From the IMG/VR virus record IMGVR_UViG_3300036466_000272, positions 1 through 29,618 of that record: a stretch of DNA of 29,618 nucleotides; one strand, 5' to 3'. Each line of letters opens with the position of its first letter. Positions within the stretch are counted from its first letter, which is position 1. The DNA is from a virus. A program made the position numbers and the translations under genes. Below are positions 22,718-28,246 of this stretch, piece by piece. Below the pieces are notes generated by a model that did not search any database, was not told the DNA's origin, and saw only the letters and a list, made by a program, of their open reading frames with translations.

Positions 22718-23048
22718 CGGTAGAATCCCGCAATAGTTTGTCGATGCGCTGCTGCAACTGCATGTTTGCAGCAGTGAGTTGTGATTTCGTTTGCTCGTTG
22801 TTTTTGATGGCATCGGCCAATGCGTCACGTTCTGCAATAGCTGCCAGCGTTGCGTCACCAGCGGCAGCCAGTTGTTTAGCCAATCTGTCGGAGTCAGTTT
22901 GTAAAACCTGCTGCGCTGCCTGTGCCGCTTTCAAATCGGATTTTGCCGCTTTCAGGCTGGCGCTCAGTGAGTAACTAACGGCGATAACTACGACCAGCGC
23001 GATAGCCAGCGCAGCGGATAGATATTGCATCAGTTTGTCAGTCAGCAT
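22455..23048 (-). CDS. Rz: Rz-like inner membrane spanin
   Basis: A 197-residue i-spanin. Residues about 9-28 form the N-terminal transmembrane anchor (YLSAALAIALVVVIAVSYSL), followed by a long alanine/glutamine-rich coiled coil (about 30-115) and a periplasmic C-terminus ending near PRPWQM. The start at 23048 overlaps the endolysin stop; the longer upstream frame is out of context. Rz1 is encoded in an alternative frame in its 3' half. Longer than lambda Rz (153 residues). Confidence 0.82.
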   Translation of the reverse strand: MLTDKLMQYLSAALAIALVVVIAVSYSLSASLKAAKSDLKAAQAAQQVLQTDSDRLAKQLAAAGDATLAAIAERDALADAIKNNEQTKSQLTAANMQLQQRIDKLLRDSTDEHTKIWAADYVPDDAVRLLINAADCAEHPNSAGCLRTDSGSADNTVPRNAAGPENYSVPTAKLWPLSFKPGNAVADNEPVPRPWQM

Positions 23049-23556
23049 TTGCCACGGCCTCAGTGCATTTTCTGTTACGTTCCTGCGCCCGAGTCCAAAC
23101 ACCGTAGCAGCGTTTGTTGCCAGGCGTTGAGCAGTCGAAACCCGCGACAGTCCGATACTGCGGTAACAGTAGCGCGTCACATGCGGCGGCGTGGTCGCCA
23201 TTCATCAAACTGAATCTCATAGGTGAGTTAAGCCACCTGCCGATACCGTACTGGTAAATCCAGTCTATATATACGTCATATTCCGCCTGCGTCATTTCGA
23301 CGCCTGGTAGCGAATCGCGGAACCGCTGTTCGTCTGCATAGATATGGGCCTGAGCTGTCTTTAGTGCCTGGACTGGCGTCATCGTATCGCCAAGCTTTAC
23401 CGGCGTTCCGTCAATGTGATAGGTGGAACCGAATCCAGCGGTTGGCCTATCGCCCTGAACTGGGGGCCGAGCAACATCAATCCAGCCCTCTGAGACAACC
23501 AGCGCAATGAATCCAGCGGCTGACAGACTCAGGCTACCAACTGCAAGCTTGCGCAT
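23038..23556 (-). CDS. SAR endolysin (lysozyme-like glycosidase)
   Basis: A 172-residue muramidase with an N-terminal signal-anchor-release segment (LAVGSLSLSAAGFIALVVS, weakly hydrophobic and rich in A/G/S) instead of a cleaved signal peptide. Catalytic E23 is in VVSEGW; D36 and T39 (GDRPTAGFGST) are the likely partners, although the spacing differs from the classical E-x8-D-x5-T. The rest shows TPVQALKTAQAHIYADEQRF and a C-terminal CSTPGNKRCYGVWTRAQERN typical of this subgroup. A CGGAGG site precedes the ATG. First gene after the predicted late promoter and tandem terminators. Confidence 0.9.
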   Translation of the reverse strand: MRKLAVGSLSLSAAGFIALVVSEGWIDVARPPVQGDRPTAGFGSTYHIDGTPVKLGDTMTPVQALKTAQAHIYADEQRFRDSLPGVEMTQAEYDVYIDWIYQYGIGRWLNSPMRFSLMNGDHAAACDALLLPQYRTVAGFDCSTPGNKRCYGVWTRAQERNRKCTEAVANAD

Positions 23557-23573
23557 TGCTGCCTCCGAAAATG

Positions 23574-23631
23574 AAAAGCCCCAGCAAATGCTGAGGCCTG
23601 AAAACGAAAAAACCGCTCAATTAAGGCGGTT
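23574..23631 (-). terminator. Tandem terminators (tR'-like) ahead of the endolysin
   Basis: Leftward hairpins: AACCGC/GCGGTT (23611-23616 with 23626-23631) followed by six T, then GCCTCAGC-ATTT-GCTGGGGC (23578-23585 with 23590-23597, one G-U) followed by four T. They lie directly downstream of the promoter at 23668-23696 and before the first lysis gene, the layout of a Q-dependent late control site. Confidence 0.78.
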
Positions 23632-23667
23632 TAAATGGATTTGGTGGTACTTTCCCACCCTAGAAAT

Positions 23668-23696
23668 ATTCAATCACTGTAGAGAAAACATGTCAA
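23668..23696 (-). promoter_or_regulatory. Predicted late promoter (pR'-like)
   Basis: A perfect TTGACA -35 (minus strand, 23691-23696), a 17-base spacer ending ACAGTGA, and TTGAAT (23668-23673). Terminators follow within about 40 bases and lysis genes follow those. Q antiterminators bind between -35 and -10 of such promoters, so ACAGTGA, shared with the 2423-2451 candidate, may be part of the Q site; this last point is inference. Confidence 0.6.
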
Positions 23697-23782
23697 CAAC
23701 TGATTTTAATAAGTCAATGGCAGTCTAGCCGTCTGTTATGTGACACACATCAAAAATATTTGTGTTTTTATTAAAAAACAGC

Positions 23783-23811
23783 TTGCACATAATTATAGGA
23801 TATCCTATATT
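23783..23811 (+). promoter_or_regulatory. Rightward promoter with palindromic operator
   Basis: TTGCAC (23783-23788), a 17-base spacer and TATATT (23806-23811). A perfect 16-bp palindrome, TATAGGATATCCTATA (23794-23809), covers the spacer and most of the -10, so a bound repressor would block polymerase. Transcription would begin near 23818. The possible CRP site is centred about 71 bases upstream of that point, a known activating distance. It drives the accessory operon containing the Cas8e-like gene. Confidence 0.65.
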
Positions 23812-23841
23812 AAACACATGGAAGCGATACAGCGACCACAA

Positions 23842-23876
23842 CCGACCCGGCGGGCTCCGGGAATCTGATGAGGATA
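23842..23876 (+). promoter_or_regulatory. Structured leader element, copy 1
   Basis: Hairpin CCCGG-CGGGCT-CCGGG (23846-23861) followed by AATCTGATGAGGATA, which holds the GAGG ribosome site of the gene starting at 23883. It matches copy 2 (24161-24195) at 30 of 35 positions, and four of the five differences keep the stem paired. Confidence 0.7.
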
Positions 23877-23882
23877 CATATC

Positions 23883-24128
23883 ATGAAAATCGAACTGACT
23901 ATCAGCACTCATACTCTAGGCGACTGCAATACTGCTGACGATAACCAACGCTACGCCGCAGCAGTTCAGAAAGAACTCCAATCCGAATACCCTGAAGCAG
24001 ATGTTTCTGTTGAGTTGGTAACGAATGTTACTGCCGGGGATTGCAGAGTCAGTGATGACCCTACTGGTGAGATTGAGGAAGAAGTCGGTATTATCGCCAA
24101 CCGTGTATGGGACAGAGCAGACTACTGA
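23883..24128 (+). CDS. Small acidic accessory protein
   Basis: An 81-residue protein with about 18 acidic and 6 basic residues. It begins MKIELTISTHTLGDCNT, has NQRYAAAVQKELQSEYPEAD in the middle (helix) and VSVELVTNVTAGDCRVSDD (strand), then an acidic helix (GEIEEEVGIIANRVWDR). I do not recognise a family beyond a general likeness to small phage early proteins. The start at 23883 has GAGGAT upstream; an ATG at 23868 lies in the ribosome site itself. First gene of the operator-controlled rightward operon, sharing its leader element with the Cas8e-like gene. DNA mimicry or an anti-defence role is possible but not shown. Confidence 0.72.
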   Translation: MKIELTISTHTLGDCNTADDNQRYAAAVQKELQSEYPEADVSVELVTNVTAGDCRVSDDPTGEIEEEVGIIANRVWDRADY

Positions 24129-24135
24129 TCACGTC

Positions 24136-24157
24136 GAAAGCCCCTTTCTGGGCTTTC
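24136..24157 (+). terminator. Hairpin between the acidic-protein gene and the Cas8e-like gene
   Basis: GAAAGCCC-CTTTCT-GGGCTTTC, eight pairs, followed by ATTCC rather than a T-run beyond the stem's own TTTC. A weak terminator or processing site that could lower expression of the downstream genes. Confidence 0.5.
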
Positions 24158-24160
24158 ATT

Positions 24161-24195
24161 CCGACTAGGCGGGTTCCTAGAATCTGATGAGGATA
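24161..24195 (+). promoter_or_regulatory. Structured leader element, copy 2
   Basis: Hairpin CTAGG-CGGGTT-CCTAG (24165-24180) then AATCTGATGAGGATA and the ATG of the Cas8e-like gene at 24200. Relative to copy 1 two stem pairs changed on both sides (C-G to T-A and C-G to A-T), a compensatory change that argues for a conserved RNA structure. Confidence 0.7.
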
Positions 24196-24199
24196 AACC

Positions 24200-25345
24200 A
24201 TGAATCTACTCACCGATAGATGGGTGCCATCGCGCACTATTTCAGGGTTTGAACATATTTCGCTGAATGAGGCAATGAGTCGCCCTGTACGTGAAATCCA
24301 AAGTGGCCGTCCTGATTTTGATTTTGCACTGCTGCTATTTGCCATTGGCATCAAACAAACAGGATATAAGCCAGAACCAGTTTTTGGCTCTGGTCCGCGA
24401 TTCTTGCAATCAGATGTAGCTAATGGAAAAGGTCGCTTGATACCCATTGGACAGTTGCTGATTGATGAGCCAGGTGAAAACGCAATTAAACAAAATAGAG
24501 ACTGGTTGTTCAGAGGTAACCAGCGTAACGCAATGTGCACATCCTGTGCAGCGCTGACACTCTATACCCACACAATTTTCGCTGGTCCAGGCGGCCCCGG
24601 TCTGTACCCATCAAATTTGTTTCACTCAGCGCTATATCTCCGCAAATGCAACACTCTCGGTGAAACAGTAGAGGCAAACGTGGTTAATAAAAATATTTCG
24701 CATGAGGCATATTTTTCAGCATTCAATGGATATTGGCTAGAGGAACCACATGGGAATGAACATTGCAAACTCTGTGGGAATATAGGGCCTGTTGTCACGG
24801 GGTTTTATCGCACAAAACTAGGTGCGCAACCTACACCTGCGATCAACCCTCACATGGCTAAAACACGATCAGGAAAGCGATTTTCCGTTAAACCAACAGA
24901 CGGTATTTTGAAAATCGTAGATGGCGCGGCACTAGATAGCACAATCAGTATATCTCCACTAGCTATCGCTGAACGCGCAAAAGTGGGCGATAAAATAATA
25001 GGATTTGGCACATGCTACGACAAAGCAACGCTGACAAGATCTTTTGAACTAGAGTTCATACTAAGATCTGCAATAGATTGGCGCCCGTTACAAAATTGTG
25101 TGCGTAGCATAATGAGCCTACGCATACCTAGAAAATTAGAAATCTCTGATTATGAGTCAACATTAGCTGGGGAAATAAGATCGAACGTTGAGGATATGGT
25201 TTTTAGAGGATCAGAAGAAGTCACTGCCGCGCTAGCTGTATTCGAGATGTACTGCCAAAACCCTGGATATCGAGATCAGCGCAGATATCCAAAATGGAAA
25301 TATTTTCGCAACCAGATAGAGCATGAGGAGGAGCTAGATGTATAA
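24200..25345 (+). CDS. cas8e: Solitary Cas8e/CasA (Cse1)-like protein
   Basis: A 381-residue homologue of the type I-E Cascade large subunit, which reads the PAM and recruits Cas3. It starts MNLLTDRWVPSRTISG, the Cse1 hallmark, followed by ISLNEAM and RPDFDFALLLFAIG. CTSC (C113, C116) in NAMCTSCAALTLYT and CKLC (C189, C192) before VVTGFYRTKLGAQ match the two cysteine pairs of the Cas8e zinc site. The glycine-rich FAGPGGPGLYP is where the PAM-reading glycine loop lies in E. coli CasA. E. coli CasA has 502 residues; this is about 120 shorter, so the C-terminal helical bundle is reduced. No cas3, other Cascade genes or array are nearby. Interfering with host Cascade, or another use, is inference. 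Confidence 0.85.
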   Translation: MNLLTDRWVPSRTISGFEHISLNEAMSRPVREIQSGRPDFDFALLLFAIGIKQTGYKPEPVFGSGPRFLQSDVANGKGRLIPIGQLLIDEPGENAIKQNRDWLFRGNQRNAMCTSCAALTLYTHTIFAGPGGPGLYPSNLFHSALYLRKCNTLGETVEANVVNKNISHEAYFSAFNGYWLEEPHGNEHCKLCGNIGPVVTGFYRTKLGAQPTPAINPHMAKTRSGKRFSVKPTDGILKIVDGAALDSTISISPLAIAERAKVGDKIIGFGTCYDKATLTRSFELEFILRSAIDWRPLQNCVRSIMSLRIPRKLEISDYESTLAGEIRSNVEDMVFRGSEEVTAALAVFEMYCQNPGYRDQRRYPKWKYFRNQIEHEEELDV

Positions 25346-25595
25346 AGTTTATCTAAAAATTTTTAATGAGCATGGCTACTCTCAGGTTGTTAAAAAAAGC
25401 CGTACAACCACACCATCACCGATGGCTGCCGAGGCTGCATTTAGAGAACTGATCTGCAGAGAGGATCTAATAGGGAAAAAAGCCCACGCAGTTTTGTCGC
25501 TGGATAATCGGCAGTTGATGTATCACAGATTTGATCGTTATCCAGGCCAGAAAGATTATGTGGCGCAAGATGCAGAAATAAATCTCTTTTACTGA
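25338..25595 (+). CDS. Small accessory protein downstream of the Cas8e-like gene
   Basis: An 85-residue protein beginning MYKVYLKIFNEHGYSQVVKK with TTTPSPMAAEAAFRELICRE and ending DNRQLMYHRFDRYPG. I recall similar short proteins in enterobacterial prophages but no function. Its ATG lies inside the last codons of the Cas8e-like gene (8-base overlap) with a GAGGAGGAG ribosome site, so it is translationally coupled to it. No cas motif is visible. Confidence 0.72.
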   Translation: MYKVYLKIFNEHGYSQVVKKSRTTTPSPMAAEAAFRELICREDLIGKKAHAVLSLDNRQLMYHRFDRYPGQKDYVAQDAEINLFY

Positions 25596-25611
25596 GAATC
25601 AAAATATAGTT

Positions 25612-25806
25612 ATGAAAAAAATAAACCCACAGCGTGAGGCAAACCGCCGCCAGGACGAAAAACGACGAAATCAACCCGCATTCCCGCGCACTTTTTTAGA
25701 CGCTGATTCAGCAAAACTGCGTGATCATCTGCTGGAAATTTACGGAACTAATGCTGAGATTTTACGCGCAGGCATGAAACTGCTGGCAGATAAACACGGG
25801 CTATGA
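25612..25806 (+). CDS. Small basic-to-acidic accessory protein
   Basis: A 64-residue protein. The first 25 residues are basic (KINPQREANRRQDEKRRNQP), the rest helical (DADSAKLRDHLLEIYGTNAE, then ILRAGMKLLADKHGL). No recognised domain. The ribosome site is weak, but the stop overlaps the next start (ATGA), and it lies in the same operon as the Cas8e-like gene. Probably real. Confidence 0.6.
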   Translation: MKKINPQREANRRQDEKRRNQPAFPRTFLDADSAKLRDHLLEIYGTNAEILRAGMKLLADKHGL

Positions 25807-26273
25807 GCAATAAAGATGATCTCATTGGCTACCGCCGCGGCAGTTTAGTTGCCACGGCGTTTTCTCGTGGCGGGTTATATGCTGGTCAGCCTGCGAGTTT
25901 TTGGCAATGCCTGTGCGAACGCTGCGGCAGAACGGTTGAGTTCCCACGTGTGCGCATCACTAGCGCTAAAAAATCCCATGGCTGCTGTGATATCTGCTAT
26001 CGCGGCGGATGTTGGGTATGCGGCAGTCCCGTCATCGGCGGTAAAACGATTAGACGTTTATGTTCAGACGAGTGCAAAACGCAGTGGATAGCTAAACGGA
26101 AACGTGAGGCGATATTAGCGCAGAAGCAATCCTCCCCTGATTTCTACGCTGAGCGTTATCAGCGAATGAAAAGCAATCACGCGACAAACGAAACCGCGCG
26201 TGAAAGCTACAACGAATCACAGCGCCGGTCCGCGCTCAAGTATTACTATGCTGTTAGGCGTCATAAAAAGTAA
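25803..26273 (+). CDS. Cysteine-rich zinc-finger-like accessory protein
   Basis: A 156-residue protein with many cysteines in its first half: CLCERC (C36, C38, C41), CCDIC (C61, C62, C65), CWVC (C70, C73) and CSDEC (C87, C91), suggesting two or more zinc-binding knuckles. The C-terminal half is basic and tyrosine-rich (FYAERYQRMKSNH, then KYYYAVRRHKK), fitting nucleic acid binding. It is the last gene of the rightward operon and its start overlaps the preceding stop. It faces the Q gene tail to tail. Function unknown. Confidence 0.7.
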   Translation: MSNKDDLIGYRRGSLVATAFSRGGLYAGQPASFWQCLCERCGRTVEFPRVRITSAKKSHGCCDICYRGGCWVCGSPVIGGKTIRRLCSDECKTQWIAKRKREAILAQKQSSPDFYAERYQRMKSNHATNETARESYNESQRRSALKYYYAVRRHKK

Positions 26274-26277
26274 AAGT

Positions 26278-26361
26278 TGCTCAGGCCGAAAAACCAGACA
26301 GGCCCAATTTTCAAAACATGCTCAGGCCGAAATTTTGAAAAAGTGCTCAGGCCTAAAAGTT
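26278..26361. repeat. Three TGCTCAGGCC repeats between convergent genes
   Basis: TGCTCAGGCC occurs at 26278-26287, 26319-26328 and 26344-26353, the first two followed by GAAA and the third by TAAAA. TAAAAGTT flanks the set (26271-26278 and 26354-26361), and TTTTCAAAA (26308-26316) pairs with TTTTGAAAA (26333-26341). They fill the gap between the rightward operon and Q. Confidence 0.7.
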
Positions 26362-26374
26362 ACCACTTAACTGA

Positions 26375-26950
26375 TTAAGCCACTTCCCGCCATAGTCGCA
26401 TCAACCGCTTGCACTCGCGTTCTGCTTCTCCTGACTCCTGCCATAGCTGGTTCACACAGTCCCTATACTGGTCATAGTACATCTGCGTGAATACATCATC
26501 TGTGACCTCTCTTTGTAGCAGTACTGATATTGTCTGAGCAAGCTCAAGTGACGTTTTTAGTATGTGACCCACTCCATAGCACCGCTTACACAACACTTGC
26601 TTTGCCGAGCCGTTCCAGTTGCTGATATTGTATCCGCGGCCCTTGCACTTCTGACAGATGCGTGTTCCGCAAACTTCATCTACGGCCATCCTTGCAAGCG
26701 CTCTTGCCTCAGGCATTTCTAAGTCATCTTGAAGCAATGCTCTGGTTAGTGTGTCACGCAGCACAAAGGAAGATTGTTCAATACCACCAATGCGAGCTTC
26801 TAGAACTTTAACACCGACCGGAAACTTCCCTTGGGCTTGAGCGATGAGATTCAATGCATCCTCTCTGGTGAATACTCCGCGCCCACTGATAACTTGCAGC
26901 GGCATTCCTCGCGGAGCTGTTAGTAAAAACAAGTTGGCTATTGAAATCAT
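26375..26950 (-). CDS. Q: Antitermination protein Q
   Basis: A 191-residue late-gene antiterminator of the Phage_antitermQ type. The diagnostic part is a DnaJ-like zinc finger, CQKCKGRGYNI then CKRCYGVGH (C99, C102, C121, C124), in the middle of a helical protein with REDALNLIAQAQ and a C-terminal QSGEAERECKRLMRLWREV. Q binds at the late promoter and lets polymerase ignore terminators. I chose the ATG at 26950 with a GGGGGT site; the longer frame overlaps the upstream gene. Its target is probably the promoter at 23668-23696, 2.7 kb downstream beyond the rightward block. Confidence 0.87.
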   Translation of the reverse strand: MISIANLFLLTAPRGMPLQVISGRGVFTREDALNLIAQAQGKFPVGVKVLEARIGGIEQSSFVLRDTLTRALLQDDLEMPEARALARMAVDEVCGTRICQKCKGRGYNISNWNGSAKQVLCKRCYGVGHILKTSLELAQTISVLLQREVTDDVFTQMYYDQYRDCVNQLWQESGEAERECKRLMRLWREVA

Positions 26951-26966
26951 CGTTACCCCCACAAAG

Positions 26967-27653
26967 TTAAAACTTTCGCTCTTTTTCCATTCGGCGCAGA
27001 CATTGTTCAACAGTTTCATTTGGTAGCATGTCGTAACCACAACCTATACACCCCCCTTTCCAGCTACCAGATTCCTCGCCAACCTCATCAGAAAACTCTA
27101 CATCAATACTTCGGCGGCGCTTTTTTAAAAGTGGAAACCACTTGCGATGCCATTGCCAAACCTCTTCAGTGCAAGTGGCTTTGACGTGCTGCTTATCACC
27201 AGAGCGTAGTGTGTATGAGTAATCAAAATCTTCTTTTTTTGTTGTATGGCTATCGAATTTGTAAGGCTCAAAATTGCCATCTACAGTTTTTATGCAGTGG
27301 AACTCAAATACATAGTTTATGAACGGTAAATCCCATCGTTTATAAAGGTGCCCCCATCGCCAGATAAATCCATTTTCAAAATACGACACCCCATAACTAA
27401 GCCATTCACATGACTCAGGTCTGTTGGTTTTAAATGGAATTATTATGTGAAATGCGCCCCATAAAAAGCAGATGTTTATTGAATAGTTCTGGCTAAAGTA
27501 CCCACCTTGGTTCAGCTGAAGTTCTAGTCCAAGCCTAGGCGCGAAATAGCCCCACTTGAAGTCGATTGAATCTTTATTGATGCGCCACATGGTAGTTAGT
27601 TTTGCGAATAAACGCTGTGCCGAGTTAAATTCGTGTTTATAGGTTTCTTTCAT
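26967..27653 (-). CDS. Nin-region protein of unknown function
   Basis: A 228-residue protein rich in aromatic residues (FKWGYFAPRLGLELQLNQGG, FIWRWGHLYKRWDLPFIN) with a basic region (WFPLLKKRRRSID) and a C-terminal CIGCGYDMLPNETVEQCLRR motif with MEKERKF at the end. I recall this ending in several enterobacterial phage proteins of unknown function; the two close cysteines may bind metal. It lies between ssb and Q, is AT-rich, and has a GGGGATG site before the ATG. No enzyme motif found. Confidence 0.75.
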   Translation of the reverse strand: MKETYKHEFNSAQRLFAKLTTMWRINKDSIDFKWGYFAPRLGLELQLNQGGYFSQNYSINICFLWGAFHIIIPFKTNRPESCEWLSYGVSYFENGFIWRWGHLYKRWDLPFINYVFEFHCIKTVDGNFEPYKFDSHTTKKEDFDYSYTLRSGDKQHVKATCTEEVWQWHRKWFPLLKKRRRSIDVEFSDEVGEESGSWKGGCIGCGYDMLPNETVEQCLRRMEKERKF

Positions 27654-27670
27654 GGTTCATCCCCTGTTAT

Positions 27671-28243
27671 TTAGCAGCAAAGTAATAGCGCTGGGTATTG
27701 CTTCCCAATCGGAGCGAACGGGATATCCGAGTCCCAACCATCATCCAGATCTGGCGTGTAATTCTGCTGTGGTTGCGGCTGATTGAACTTTTCGGAATTT
27801 CCGGATTGTTGTGGTCGTTGCTGTTGGTTCGGCGCTCTGTGCTGTGGTGCACTATATTGATTTTGATGTGTTGCTTGATAGCCGTTATTTGCTTGACCAT
27901 TGCTTGACTGACAACCACCAAGCATCTGCATATTGTCGATAACAAACTCTGTGGTGTATCTATCTATGCCTTGCTGGTCTTTCCATTTGCGAGTGCGACA
28001 CTTTGCGGTGACGAAGATTTGCGAACCTTTTCGCAAGTATTCCCCGATAATTTCAGCAAGCTTGCCAAATGCCACCAGCCGCACCCATTCAGTGTTCTCT
28101 TGCTGCTGGCCTTGCTTGTCCTTCCACTTGCTGCCAACTGCCAGAGACAGATTTGCCACAGCATCACCAGATGGCTGATACCGCACTTCAGGGTCATTAC
28201 CGAGTCGCCCGATAAAATTGCACTGATTTAAATCGTTAGCCAT
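27671..28243 (-). CDS. ssb: Single-stranded DNA-binding protein
   Basis: A 190-residue SSB. The N-terminal OB-fold spans about residues 1-110: NQCNFIGRLGNDPEVRYQPS, NTEWVRLVAFGKLAEIIGEY and GSQIFVTAKCRTRKW. A glutamine/asparagine/proline-rich linker follows. The acidic tip is DSDIPF, but 14 further residues (APIGKQYPALLLCC) follow it, whereas bacterial SSB ends at DDDIPF; phage SSBs often have such an extension. It supports phage replication and recombination. AAGGA precedes the ATG. Confidence 0.93.
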   Translation of the reverse strand: MANDLNQCNFIGRLGNDPEVRYQPSGDAVANLSLAVGSKWKDKQGQQQENTEWVRLVAFGKLAEIIGEYLRKGSQIFVTAKCRTRKWKDQQGIDRYTTEFVIDNMQMLGGCQSSNGQANNGYQATHQNQYSAPQHRAPNQQQRPQQSGNSEKFNQPQPQQNYTPDLDDGWDSDIPFAPIGKQYPALLLCC

Positions 28244-28246
28244 GAC

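Larger units (their letters stand above)
23557..23882. other. Divergent intergenic control region
   Basis: These 326 bases between the endolysin and the rightward accessory operon hold no convincing gene. In order they contain tandem leftward terminators, the leftward late promoter, a possible CRP site TGTGA-N6-TCAAA (23739-23754), the rightward promoter with palindromic operator, a 16-codon ATG frame (23818-23868) without a ribosome site, and the structured leader of the first rightward gene. Confidence 0.7.

Noticed and set aside
23794-23809. LexA (SOS) box at the accessory promoter
   Set aside because: The palindrome lacks the CTGT and ACAG ends required for LexA binding.
26278-26361. CRISPR array candidate near the Cas8e-like gene
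   Set aside because: Only three 10-base repeats with spacings of 41 and 25 bases; no 28-29 base type I-E repeats or regular spacers exist here or elsewhere in the window.
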